Source: Mucilaginibacter sp. (GTDB lineage Bacteria; Bacteroidota; Bacteroidia; Sphingobacteriales; Sphingobacteriaceae). From it: DNA of 64,000 bases. Where the stretch lies: NCBI RefSeq assembly GCF_028288205.1, contig NZ_JAQBOD010000006.1, forward strand, positions 1 to 64,000, given 5' to 3'. This document shows, piece by piece, positions 51,072 to 60,691 of the stretch (position 1 is its first letter; every line of letters begins with the position of its first letter). The translations under genes were made by a program, and so were the position numbers. The notes under the pieces were generated by a model. It was not told the DNA's origin and did no database searches. It saw only the letters and a list, made by a program, of their open reading frames with translations.

Positions 51072-51112
51072 TTGTTGGAAATATTTAGTTTAATTGCTCA
51101 TTATCAAAATTA

Positions 51113-53959
51113 CTAATTCTTCTTTTTTCTTACCATTCCAAAACGTGCCAATACCTTGTCAATTGCCGAGCTATCTCTTAATACACTGATCCGCATCTTG
51201 GTCATTGCATACTCCGACATCTGCCAGCCAAGCGGTAATACCGGCCATATACGGGTATTAGGTAAATTCTCGGCTGTGGGCCTGAATTGATAAAAGCCAT
51301 AATGATTTATTCGGGAAAGAGAATAGTTCCAGCCATCGGCTTTTTTCATATAGCCTATTCTGCTGTTCAATATCCCGGCAGGTGGCGCCAGGGGCTCAAA
51401 TAAATTACCCGGCTTACCAATTGGGTCTGTCGCCAGTACAGAATTAGGAAGCGATAGGAATTGAGGCTGGATATGATTAAATATGGGATCTTGCTTTATC
51501 AACTTTTTGCGTACCCTTTCAAACACGTTCAACACTTGAAGTGAAGTTTCTGCACCCGAATTGTCCCAGGTACCTCCATCAGTAAAGTGATGCTGTCCGT
51601 TTAACTTAGCCGTGGGGCTTATGTAAGGGAACCTGGCACTTAGAAAGGCCGCCGTGCTCAGGCGCAGGTCGCCCGGGTCTTTAATTTCCTGTTCCAACAT
51701 AATAGTTGCCGGAAAATCAAGGCTGTCAAGTAATACCGGCGCTACTATACCCTTTTTTCCACTATCCACATCAAAAATATTGGCAAAAAGCAATGGCACC
51801 TCGTAGTAGTTACCCTTACAAAGTTCACCCATGGTAACCCCAAGATTTATGTGATGGCCATTGGTATGTCTTTCCCAGTCCTGTTCCATTAATCTTGCCC
51901 TGTCTGGCCAGGGTGCTATTCCCAGTGAAGACGCCAGCATATCTCTTCCCAGCAATCCAACCATAGTAGAGGTAAAATAATCATTCCGATAAATGGAGAG
52001 CGAACTTACCGGGTAAAAAACTGTATCATTACTTGTGTTTTGCCTATATTGATAACGGGCGCCGCAAAGTAATGATAAACCGACGGTACCGCCGGATGCC
52101 CCTGAATAAGAAAAAACATAATGCTGAAAATCGGCTGCATTGGCATCGTCTTTATGCCCGCTCTTTAACAAACTATCCAATGTACCTATAACCATAGTAG
52201 CCCAAACTGTGGCCCGGATGCCACCGCCGTAAGCATTTACAAAAAACACAGGATAAGGCTGATTTGGATGCAGGAGAATAAAGGTTTTAATTTCCTGCTT
52301 ACGACTGTTTAACCATTGTTCTGTATAATTGTCTAAAGAATCCAGTGATTTATGGTAATTCTTTTGCTTTTGAATATAAGTTTCATGATAAGGTGTAATT
52401 GTATTTACTGATCGGTAAAGGGTAAACAAGAGCAAGATAGTAATCAGGCCGATCCCGATTTTTTTGCCGGTAAAGAGCAAAAACGAGAAAAACAGTAAAT
52501 AACCTGCCATAGCGCATAATACCACCGGTGTAGTATAAAAACGGTTATAACGGGTAACATCATTTAAAAAAGAGGGAAAATTGCATGAGACAAAAAAAAT
52601 GAAAGCGGCCAGCCCACTAAAAGTAATCCAGGGTGCTACATGCCATTTGGCAATAGCCGGTACGCTGGTACGCAAGGTGGCGGTGATCATAAATATCGCC
52701 GATAAAAAGACCAGGTCGAGTGATAAATAAGCAAGAAAATAAGGTTCGCGGTTCTGTTTGCCATAACCCCATCCCCAGATTATCAAAGGGAACAGCAAGA
52801 TAGCCATACTTAGCAAGTAGCGCCATTTAATTACCCGGCCACCGCTTTTATAAAGGCGGTCAATCCAGCGATACTGCAATACAATTGCATAAAACGACAG
52901 CATTGCCACCAGGATAACTATTGGATATATACCATTTAGCCGATAATCAATATGGTAAGAATTCATCGTTTGCAGGATACCTGTAGCGGGTATAAGAAAC
53001 CCGGCAGCTCCCAGTAACCGCCCGATACCCACTTTTCCTGAGGGCCTGCGGCTTACTGACACGCGGACTCTCTTAAAGTCCACTGGCCCCATGAAAAAAC
53101 TCCTGTAGGTAATATCACGTGCATTATCAATTGGTTTTGGTAAATGCCAGCACATCAGGGCTACCAGGGTAGTTGATAACAAGAAATAAAAGCTGGCCAT
53201 GCGCGATGTATTGATTGAAAGCAACAGATCCTGCACCTGGTTACTAAAAAGCCCCAGGAAAAAGACCAAAAGAGTAAGTAGCACAATACGGAACCGCCAT
53301 GCATAGAAGCGTAATTGCCCCAGCCATCTGGATACGAATTCGAGCCAAAACCGGGGTTTGTCAAGCTTAAAGGCCTCAATTAATAGCTTAACAATAAGGA
53401 TGGTTAGCAGCAGATACTTTATCCATGCAAAGATGCCAATGGTCCATGCATCGGGCAATGGTTCTTTAAGCCGGAAATGCAGCAGCGCGCGGCCGGTCCC
53501 TATATTTATGAAAACATCCATCAGCCCTGTCAGTAAAGTCAAAACCACCAGAGCAAAAACCATACGCTGAGGGATGACAATTTTACGGGGATTAGCCCTT
53601 TGACTACCTATCCGTGTAATTAAAATGAGCAGGAGCCCAACATAAAACACGATAAAACCATAATCAGCATTGTTACGCAAAATAACTGTCTCAATACCTG
53701 TTACTGTTTTTGGATAATTAGCATTACTGGTATAAATCTGATTTTTTTTAAAACTCTCCTGCCATTCCTTCAAAATGGAATCTCTCCGGGCATTATTCAT
53801 ATTGATTTCCCAGTCAATGAGGCCTGAAGGAGTGTATTTGGTGGTGATAAGGTAATTATCTTTCTGTATCATACTGCCTGTAACCAGAAACCCGATAAGC
53901 AGCAATAAAAAAATGGGTTGGAAGTAAATGTTGACCCGGTTCTGTAAACGTCGTAACAT
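51113..53959 (-). CDS. Large multi-span membrane protein with C-terminal patatin-like phospholipase domain
   Basis: The 948-residue protein has about 12 hydrophobic segments between residues 12 and 516, followed by a patatin-like catalytic domain at about 560-900. The oxyanion-hole loop is GGGIR at 578-582, the nucleophile S622 is in GASGG (620-624), and the catalytic Asp is D794 in DGG (794-796), so the Ser-Asp dyad is complete. The domain would hydrolyse phospholipid or acylglycerol esters at the membrane surface. Fusion to so many membrane segments is unusual among patatins. It is followed at 41 bases by an AraC regulator gene. Substrate and topology are inferred. Confidence 0.82.
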   Translation of the reverse strand: MLRRLQNRVNIYFQPIFLLLLIGFLVTGSMIQKDNYLITTKYTPSGLIDWEINMNNARRDSILKEWQESFKKNQIYTSNANYPKTVTGIETVILRNNADYGFIVFYVGLLLILITRIGSQRANPRKIVIPQRMVFALVVLTLLTGLMDVFINIGTGRALLHFRLKEPLPDAWTIGIFAWIKYLLLTILIVKLLIEAFKLDKPRFWLEFVSRWLGQLRFYAWRFRIVLLTLLVFFLGLFSNQVQDLLLSINTSRMASFYFLLSTTLVALMCWHLPKPIDNARDITYRSFFMGPVDFKRVRVSVSRRPSGKVGIGRLLGAAGFLIPATGILQTMNSYHIDYRLNGIYPIVILVAMLSFYAIVLQYRWIDRLYKSGGRVIKWRYLLSMAILLFPLIIWGWGYGKQNREPYFLAYLSLDLVFLSAIFMITATLRTSVPAIAKWHVAPWITFSGLAAFIFFVSCNFPSFLNDVTRYNRFYTTPVVLCAMAGYLLFFSFLLFTGKKIGIGLITILLLFTLYRSVNTITPYHETYIQKQKNYHKSLDSLDNYTEQWLNSRKQEIKTFILLHPNQPYPVFFVNAYGGGIRATVWATMVIGTLDSLLKSGHKDDANAADFQHYVFSYSGASGGTVGLSLLCGARYQYRQNTSNDTVFYPVSSLSIYRNDYFTSTMVGLLGRDMLASSLGIAPWPDRARLMEQDWERHTNGHHINLGVTMGELCKGNYYEVPLLFANIFDVDSGKKGIVAPVLLDSLDFPATIMLEQEIKDPGDLRLSTAAFLSARFPYISPTAKLNGQHHFTDGGTWDNSGAETSLQVLNVFERVRKKLIKQDPIFNHIQPQFLSLPNSVLATDPIGKPGNLFEPLAPPAGILNSRIGYMKKADGWNYSLSRINHYGFYQFRPTAENLPNTRIWPVLPLGWQMSEYAMTKMRISVLRDSSAIDKVLARFGMVRKKKN

Positions 53960-54300
53960 AATCCAATGAATAAGATTTAACGTATTAAATCTACTGAAAA
54001 TCCTCTAAATAATGTGACCATCCTGCAATATATTTACCATTTAAATGGTAACCATATTAAACAGGAGCTTGCTGCTTAATTTTAAATCGGTAAACACGTT
54101 AATTTAATAGTTAGTTTATTTGGCAACTATTTAATATGTTGATTTTTAGTTCATTGCAATTTTTGGTGTACCAGGGTGTATCAACGTGTACATGGTACAG
54201 TACAGTAATAACATTTAACGGGTATAGGTTTATTGCTGCATTTACTTACTTCACAGGGGAACCGATTTCTATATCGAATTTAATCACTAAACGCTTAAAT
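53960..54300. other. 341-bp non-coding region upstream of the patatin gene
   Basis: No coding sequence is evident between the GH13 lipoprotein stop and the patatin start. It holds an 18-bp perfect palindrome (listed separately) and a looser inverted repeat, TGTACCA (54167-54173) with TGGTACA (54193-54199). It marks the end of the starch locus. I see no strong T-tailed terminator. Confidence 0.5.
54034..54051. promoter_or_regulatory. 18-bp perfect palindrome, possible operator
   Basis: TTACCATTTAAATGGTAA is fully self-complementary and sits 75 bases upstream of the patatin start codon. The TTACCAT half-site layout suits a dimeric regulator. The adjacent AraC protein would more often bind direct repeats, so the regulator is unknown. 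Confidence 0.35.
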
Positions 54301-56211
54301 TTAATTTAATAGTTTAGAGCTGTAAACATGGTATTCGCCGGGGCTAAGTGTCATTGTATAGGGCAGAGAAGTTACATTAATGCTTGCACCCGTCATATTA
54401 TCATACCATGTACCTGTGGATGGAAAATTTATATTGGCTGTTTGGTTTACTACATCAAAATTACCTGCAATTTCAACATTTACAGCGTTATCAAGCAGTT
54501 GCACGGTTTTAACCGCGCCGGTAAGGTTATACTTAAAGTTTGTTGTAGCAAATACAACATTATTAATCTTCATTTTAATCAGCTTAGCGTAGATACTATA
54601 CAGGTGCCTCCTGTTTATGTCAGAATTATAGTTCCATAAAATTGGCTTCTCGCCCAGCCTGCCATTTTGATTTATGCTGATATCATACCCTAATTCTTCA
54701 AACTGCCACAGCATTTTAGGACCGGGAGATGAAAATAAAAAGGCAGCTAACATCTCCTCGCGCTTTAATGCTGTTGGGATATCTTTAGTACTATAGTTGC
54801 CAGAAATATTGCCATAGGTTTCATTTTTAAACATACTGCGTTCTTCGTCATGGCTTTCAAAATAAGCTACCAGGTTATAAGGCGTGGTAAATCCATAACC
54901 ATCATAAAACAACCCGGAAAGATCCCACACCGGACCGGTTGGATAACCCATAGTAGCCTGATCAGCGGGAGAGCTTAAATTTGTCCACATCATCATCCCC
55001 TGATCTGCCAGTATCTTTTGTTCACTATTATCAGCAAAATGTTCTAAAATCACATAAAAGCCCGGATCAATGCTTTTCATGTAATTGTTATAATTTTCCC
55101 AAAGGGCTACCCTGCTTGCATCATAGTTAGCCCAGGCAGCTTCAGTAGTTGTAACATTTTGTGTGTAGCCTTTAGATTGATCAAACCTAAAACCATCAAT
55201 ATGATATTCCTGCATCCAATACTTCATTACATTTTTGGCGTAATACTGTGTAGCGGCATTTTGATGATTAAGCTGATAACCCACTCCATCAGGGTGCGTA
55301 ATTGTGGTAGAAAACCAGGGGTTATTGGCTGATGGCGAGCCCGTTGAGGTTGCATATAACTGTACCATTGGCGAAGAACCAAACTGATCTTCCAACACAA
55401 TATCCTGTATAACGGCAATACCTTTTGCGTGGCAAGCATCAATAAATGCTTTATAAGCATTTTTAGTTCCGTAATATTTATCAAGCGCGAAACCAAAGTT
55501 TGTATTATATCCCCATGATGAATTGCCTTCAAATTCATTTACAGGCATTAATTCAATTGCATTTACACCCAGGTTTGCCAAATAGCTTAAGGTATCTGTT
55601 AATGTTTGATAGCTGTGGGTTGCTACAAAATCGCGCACAAATAATTCATATATCACCAGGTTTTTTTGTGCCGGCCGGGTAAATGAGGTTACTTTCCAGC
55701 TATAGGCTGGCTGGTTTGCCTGGAAAATACTTACAATGCCGGTTTGCCCGGCAGGATATGCTTTTAAATTAGGGTATACACTGGCAGGTATATAACTATC
55801 GTTTGATGGATCTAATACTTTCTCGGTATACGGATCTGCAACTTTTAACGTACCATCAACCAAATACTGATAGGCATATTCTTTATTTGGGTCGATATTG
55901 TCTATCTGTATCCACCAACGGTTGCCGTCGGGCGTTTCATTCATAGCAGTACCAACCCAGTTATTAAAATCGCCAATAACAGCAATTGATTTTTTGCCCG
56001 GAGCGTAAATATTAAAAATAACCGAAGTACCAGCGTTAATAAAAGTCACCCCATCAATGGCGCCTGTTGGCAATGCTTTGCTGTTAGCTATTATGGTAGT
56101 AGTGGTTGAACTAACAGGAGTAATAGCCGGATTTTTTTTGCTGCAACCCATACCCATCACCCCGAAAATTGCAACCAAAAAAAATGCTATCCGTGCGTTA
56201 TTAATATTCAT
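54301..56211 (-). CDS. GH13 alpha-amylase-family lipoprotein with N-terminal CBM48-like domain
   Basis: The 636-residue protein has a signal peptide with lipobox GMGC (lipid on C23), so it should sit on a membrane surface like SusG. Residues 45-145 are an early-set/CBM48-like domain (FNIYAPGKKSIAVIGDFNNW); the barrel runs from about 185 to 540. The nucleophile is D344 in GFRFDQSKG, the acid/base E390 in VILEHF, and H454/D455 in SHDEER complete the site. Conserved region I, normally D-x-V-x-N-H, reads DIVLEDQ (270-276), so Asn and His are replaced. It is the last gene of the starch locus, 10 bases after the SusA-like gene. Confidence 0.88.
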   Translation of the reverse strand: MNINNARIAFFLVAIFGVMGMGCSKKNPAITPVSSTTTTIIANSKALPTGAIDGVTFINAGTSVIFNIYAPGKKSIAVIGDFNNWVGTAMNETPDGNRWWIQIDNIDPNKEYAYQYLVDGTLKVADPYTEKVLDPSNDSYIPASVYPNLKAYPAGQTGIVSIFQANQPAYSWKVTSFTRPAQKNLVIYELFVRDFVATHSYQTLTDTLSYLANLGVNAIELMPVNEFEGNSSWGYNTNFGFALDKYYGTKNAYKAFIDACHAKGIAVIQDIVLEDQFGSSPMVQLYATSTGSPSANNPWFSTTITHPDGVGYQLNHQNAATQYYAKNVMKYWMQEYHIDGFRFDQSKGYTQNVTTTEAAWANYDASRVALWENYNNYMKSIDPGFYVILEHFADNSEQKILADQGMMMWTNLSSPADQATMGYPTGPVWDLSGLFYDGYGFTTPYNLVAYFESHDEERSMFKNETYGNISGNYSTKDIPTALKREEMLAAFLFSSPGPKMLWQFEELGYDISINQNGRLGEKPILWNYNSDINRRHLYSIYAKLIKMKINNVVFATTNFKYNLTGAVKTVQLLDNAVNVEIAGNFDVVNQTANINFPSTGTWYDNMTGASINVTSLPYTMTLSPGEYHVYSSKLLN

Positions 56212-56221
56212 AAAAGCTATT

Positions 56222-58075
56222 TTATTTTTTTAGTTCGAAAACAAAAGTTGCTTTTGCAGGAATGATGAACTCTTTAATATCTGATATATGCTCATTGGTT
56301 ATAACGTTGATGGCGGTATTAAATCCGGCCATACGTTCACTAAATCTATCGGTATGGAGGTTTGCAGGCTTATCATTACCATTGTAAATTATCATAACTG
56401 TTTTTTCAGTATCATACCTAAAATATACATAAACACCATCTTGAGGTATATACTGCATTAACTTACCCGTTTGCAGGGCAGTTGTGTTTTTACGATAGTT
56501 AGCCAACGTTCGGATATAATCAAAAGCCTCATTTTCCTTGTCGCTTCTGCCCTTGGCGGTAAATTTGTTTTCTTTATCATCAGACCATCCGCCGGGAAAA
56601 TCAAGCCGCACCAAACCATCAGGATTGGATAAATTCTTCATTAATATTTCATCCCCATAATACATTTGCGGGATACCACGCATAGTTAATAACAGCGCCA
56701 TACCTGATTTGAATTTGGTAAAATCTTCTTTTACTATCGAGTAGAAACGGCTCATGTCATGATTGTCCAAAAAAACCACATTCCTGGTTGGGTCCTGGTA
56801 CATAAAATCCTGCGCCAGTACGGAATAGAGCCGATGAACACCATCGGTCCAGCCATCTTTGCCATTCAATGCTTCGGCAATAGCATCTTTTATTTGCGAA
56901 TCTGTAACGCCGGGTAATTGTGTATCAAAGCCCCGGTTTACCGTATTACCCTGTGTAAAATAAGCCTGGTTAGCAACTGACCACACTAACGTTTCGCCAA
57001 AAATGGAAAAGTGAGGATATTCTGCTTTTACTTTCCTTGCCCAATCAGCCATATAGGCCGCATCATTGTAAGGATAAGTATCTAAACGAAAGCCATCAAC
57101 CCCGGCATATTCTATCCACCAGATATGGTTTTGGGTTAAATAATTTTGTACATAAGGGTTGTTTTCATTCAAATCGGCCATGTGATGGTCAAACCAGCCA
57201 TCAAGCATAATCTTTTTATCCATTGGCGAGGCATGCGGGTCCATTACGGCAGCATCCCTGAAATTTGATTGCGTGTATTTTGGCCATTGATGCACCCAGC
57301 TTTTCATGGGCATATCCTTTATGAACCAATGTTCGGTGCCAACATGGTTATGCACCAGGTCCTTAACCACTTTAAGGCCCAAAGCATGACATTTCTCAAC
57401 AAATGTTTTATAAAGCTCATTGGTACCATAACGAGGGTCGATCTTGTAATGATCGGTAACTGAGTAACCATGATAAGAGGCCCGTGGCTCATCGTTTTCA
57501 ATTTCGGGGGTAAGCCATACGGCTGTTACACCCAGATCTTTTAAATAGCCTAAATGGTTAATAATACCCTGTATATCGCCGCCATGCCGGGCATACATAG
57601 AGTCGCGATTTACCTTCATTTCCCGCATACCCGTTTTTGAATCGTTTGCGGGGTCACCGTTCGAGAAACGATCCGGCATGATCAGGTAAATCAGGTCCTT
57701 ATTGGTTACACCCTGCGTACGGTTAGGTGAACGGTCACGCTGATTTAGTTTGTAATTAAAACTCAGCACCTGCCCTGCCGGCTTTTTAAATAGTATTTTA
57801 AATTGACCGGGTTTTGCAGATGCAGTGATATCCAGGTCAAGAAACAAATAATTGTTGTTTTCTACTTTATGTACGGCAGTTAGTTTAACTCCTGTATAAG
57901 TAAGACTTACTGTGCTGCTTGCAATATTATTGCCATGAACAATAAGCTGTACTTTTGGGTTTTTCATCCCAACCCACCATGAAGCAGGCTCTACCCGCTC
58001 TAAAGCAGGTATTTGAGCCCAAATACTTCTTGTGATTAGAATTAAACCACTTGTAATTACTAATCTTAATTTCAT
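56222..58075 (-). CDS. GH13 cyclomaltodextrinase/neopullulanase-like enzyme (SusA-like)
   Basis: The 617-residue protein has a signal peptide (1-21, ending SIWAQ) and should act in the periplasm on oligosaccharides imported through SusC. Residues 22-115 form the N-terminal domain typical of this group (RVEPASWWVGMKNP). All GH13 motifs are present: VHNH at 241-244 (region I), GFRLD with nucleophile D332 (region II), FGET with acid E361 (region III), and DNHD (region IV). It lies 7 bases downstream of the GH31 gene and 10 bases upstream of the GH13 lipoprotein gene, so the three hydrolases are co-transcribed. Confidence 0.92.
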   Translation of the reverse strand: MKLRLVITSGLILITRSIWAQIPALERVEPASWWVGMKNPKVQLIVHGNNIASSTVSLTYTGVKLTAVHKVENNNYLFLDLDITASAKPGQFKILFKKPAGQVLSFNYKLNQRDRSPNRTQGVTNKDLIYLIMPDRFSNGDPANDSKTGMREMKVNRDSMYARHGGDIQGIINHLGYLKDLGVTAVWLTPEIENDEPRASYHGYSVTDHYKIDPRYGTNELYKTFVEKCHALGLKVVKDLVHNHVGTEHWFIKDMPMKSWVHQWPKYTQSNFRDAAVMDPHASPMDKKIMLDGWFDHHMADLNENNPYVQNYLTQNHIWWIEYAGVDGFRLDTYPYNDAAYMADWARKVKAEYPHFSIFGETLVWSVANQAYFTQGNTVNRGFDTQLPGVTDSQIKDAIAEALNGKDGWTDGVHRLYSVLAQDFMYQDPTRNVVFLDNHDMSRFYSIVKEDFTKFKSGMALLLTMRGIPQMYYGDEILMKNLSNPDGLVRLDFPGGWSDDKENKFTAKGRSDKENEAFDYIRTLANYRKNTTALQTGKLMQYIPQDGVYVYFRYDTEKTVMIIYNGNDKPANLHTDRFSERMAGFNTAINVITNEHISDIKEFIIPAKATFVFELKK

Positions 58076-58082
58076 TGTGCTA

Positions 58083-60539
58083 TTAATAACTTATTGAAAA
58101 TAAATCGCTTGTATTTTTGATAATCATACTCTTAACCTTTTCGCCTTCAACCGGGTTAGCATTGCCTTGCGGATCAAATTTTGTAAGTGGTGTTAACATA
58201 GATACAAAATCGTCATTAAAGCTAACCAGTTTTCCGTTAAGTTTTAACGGCCCTTCAAATCCATGAAAGATCAATTTAATGTTATGGAACTTAGACTTTA
58301 ACGAACCATCGGCCTTATCAAAAGTGATTGTTTTTTTGGCAGCATTATAACTGATAAGGCGTTTATAATAAGCACCGGTTTCATTAGCAAAACTTTCGCC
58401 ATCATCTTCATAATAGGTAAAACTGTTGTTTTGAGTTCCCTGGTAAATGTTTATAATAAGTGTATCAGTGGGTTGTTGCGCTGTAGTTTGCACCAATGAC
58501 TGCATCGGGATAATACTGCTCTCTTTTACATAAACAGGCAGCTTATGTGTACTTAACTGCAATACTTTTTGTTGATTACCATTTTGTACCTCTCCGGTAT
58601 AAAGGTCATACCATTTACCTGCCGGAAAATAAACCTTACCGAAAGTTGCAGACCCTTCAAACGGCATTACTAAAAACGCGTGCCCAAAAAGATATTGATT
58701 TTGGAACTGTGTATCGTAAATATCATTGTCGTGTGTATAATCAATAGCCAATGAACGCATTACCGGGTGCCCATTCTGCGTGGCCTCATAAAAAGTGCTG
58801 TACAGGTATGGTAACAGCTTGTAGCGCAGGTTAATGTAATTCCTTGAAATTTCCAGCACTTCTTCGCCAAATGTCCATGGCTCTGCTGCTTTGGTATTAA
58901 CCCCGGTGTGATTACGGAAATAAGGGTTAAACGCACCTATCTGTATCCAACGTGCAAATAATGATGTTGAACCATTACCGGTAAAACCACCTATATCCAT
59001 CCCTGTAAAAGGTATACCACTAAGGCCCAGGCTATTTAATAAACGCACGCCTGCCAGCATATGGCTATCTTCGGCGCGGTTATCCCCTGTCCACATAGCA
59101 GAATAGCGTTGGAAACCGGCATAACCTGATCGTGTTAACACAAACGGACGCTTGCCGAATGCCGCGCGGGCTCCCTCATAGCTTGCGCGCGCCATTTGCA
59201 AAGCGTATACATTGCGGGCCTGTAAATGCGAAGCCTTGCGACCCTCATAATCAAATATGATATTATCAGGCATTTTCTGTCCCCAGGTAGAAATTTCGTT
59301 CATGTCATTCCATATCCCGCTAATGCCGTCATCACCATACTTCTTAATTTCGTTTCCCCACCAGGTACGTCCTTTAGGATTGGTAAAATCAGGAAAATAG
59401 CACCAGCCGGGCCATACTTCGCCGGTATAATTAGTGCTATCGGGGTATTTGGCAAAAATATCTTCTTTTAATCCGCGCTCATAAGTACCGTAGCCTTTTT
59501 CAACCTTCACACCCGGATCAACTATCAGCGTAACCTTAAAGCCCATATCTTTTAGTTTATCTGTCATTTTTTTAGGATCAGGAAAACGGTTTTTATCCCA
59601 CGTAAATACTTTGTATTTATCCATGTAATGAATATCTAAAGTAATACCATCAGCGGGTAGTTTTTTCTCGCGCAAAGTTTGCGCAATACGGTAAACCTCC
59701 GTTTCAGGATAATAGCTGTAACGATTTTGCTGATAACCCAGGCTCCATAGCGGCGGCATTTTCATACGGCCTGTTAAAGCGGTGTATGATGTAATTATAT
59801 CGGCAACATGTTTATGGTAAATAAAATAATAATTCATTTCGCCGCCACGTGCGCCAAATGATGAGAAACGGTTATTGCTTGCGCCAAAATTAAAATCGCT
59901 TTGATAGGTGTTGTCCAAAAAAATACCATAGTTTAAATCATGATGTATCCCGATATAAAATGGTATGGTTGAATAAATAGGATCTTGCTCTGCAGAATAT
60001 CCATATACATCTGTATTTATGTTAGTATACCCGCTTCCGTGGCGATCAAGGTTCCCGGTTTTTTCACCTAAACCTATAAAGCGTTCGCCTTCCTGCATTT
60101 TTTTATAAGTTGTCACCGATTCGTTCACCCATGAAGTATTCAGACCGGTTTCATCTTCATTAATAACCTTACCATCTGCTGTATAAAAACTAACCGCGAA
60201 GGGTGTTTTGCTGATAATAGCTTTTAACGAATCTGTTATGATGCTAATCTGGTGTGTATCCTGTGATATTTTAACTTTAGTTTTTTGCGGACGGGAAATT
60301 ACCGCGTATGAAAAATCGGCAGCAAGCTGTTGCTTGTTTAATCTGATACGGATCACATTAGCACTGTAAACGGTAACCTGTGCAAAAGCGTTATCTGTAA
60401 CTATGTTTAGTTGTTGGTCTTCAATTGTTACATTTTTAACATTGCCGGGGCTTTTCACCGGGTTATTTTGGGCAGATATTGAAAAGTGTATTGTTAGTAA
60501 TAATAATACGGTAGCCAGGTGGCGATATTTAAGCTTCAT
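58083..60539 (-). CDS. Glycoside hydrolase family 31 alpha-glucosidase
   Basis: The 818-residue protein has a signal peptide (1-23, ending FSISA). After an N-terminal beta-sandwich, the barrel carries DIHYMDKYKVFTWD (302-315), the nucleophile D412 in GIWNDMNE and the acid/base D486 in WTGDNRAED. C-terminal beta domains follow (YLFGHAFLVMPF onwards). It should release glucose from the non-reducing ends of maltooligosaccharides in the periplasm, the role that a GH97 enzyme (SusB) has in the Bacteroides prototype. It is separated from the SusE-like gene by a 152-base gap containing a strong hairpin. Confidence 0.93.
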   Translation of the reverse strand: MKLKYRHLATVLLLLTIHFSISAQNNPVKSPGNVKNVTIEDQQLNIVTDNAFAQVTVYSANVIRIRLNKQQLAADFSYAVISRPQKTKVKISQDTHQISIITDSLKAIISKTPFAVSFYTADGKVINEDETGLNTSWVNESVTTYKKMQEGERFIGLGEKTGNLDRHGSGYTNINTDVYGYSAEQDPIYSTIPFYIGIHHDLNYGIFLDNTYQSDFNFGASNNRFSSFGARGGEMNYYFIYHKHVADIITSYTALTGRMKMPPLWSLGYQQNRYSYYPETEVYRIAQTLREKKLPADGITLDIHYMDKYKVFTWDKNRFPDPKKMTDKLKDMGFKVTLIVDPGVKVEKGYGTYERGLKEDIFAKYPDSTNYTGEVWPGWCYFPDFTNPKGRTWWGNEIKKYGDDGISGIWNDMNEISTWGQKMPDNIIFDYEGRKASHLQARNVYALQMARASYEGARAAFGKRPFVLTRSGYAGFQRYSAMWTGDNRAEDSHMLAGVRLLNSLGLSGIPFTGMDIGGFTGNGSTSLFARWIQIGAFNPYFRNHTGVNTKAAEPWTFGEEVLEISRNYINLRYKLLPYLYSTFYEATQNGHPVMRSLAIDYTHDNDIYDTQFQNQYLFGHAFLVMPFEGSATFGKVYFPAGKWYDLYTGEVQNGNQQKVLQLSTHKLPVYVKESSIIPMQSLVQTTAQQPTDTLIINIYQGTQNNSFTYYEDDGESFANETGAYYKRLISYNAAKKTITFDKADGSLKSKFHNIKLIFHGFEGPLKLNGKLVSFNDDFVSMLTPLTKFDPQGNANPVEGEKVKSMIIKNTSDLFSISY

Positions 60540-60634
60540 TATTTATATATTTAATGGATAATTGATCATTATCCGTTATGGCATAACATATTATCATTGC
60601 AAAACACAGTTAAAAAAATGCTGCAATCAGTTAA

Positions 60635-60666
60635 ATACTGGTCCGCTGCTAACAGCGGACCAGTAT
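60635..60666 (-). terminator. 14-bp perfect hairpin between the SusE-like and GH31 genes
   Basis: ATACTGGTCCGCTG (60635-60648) and its exact reverse complement (60653-60666) enclose a CTAA loop. On the minus strand it starts 25 bases after the SusE-like stop. A T-run appears only about 20 bases later, so it may be an attenuator or an mRNA 3'-end stabiliser that keeps binding-protein transcripts more abundant than enzyme transcripts. Confidence 0.7.
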
Positions 60667-60691
60667 AGGATGAGATCAGTTAATATATATT

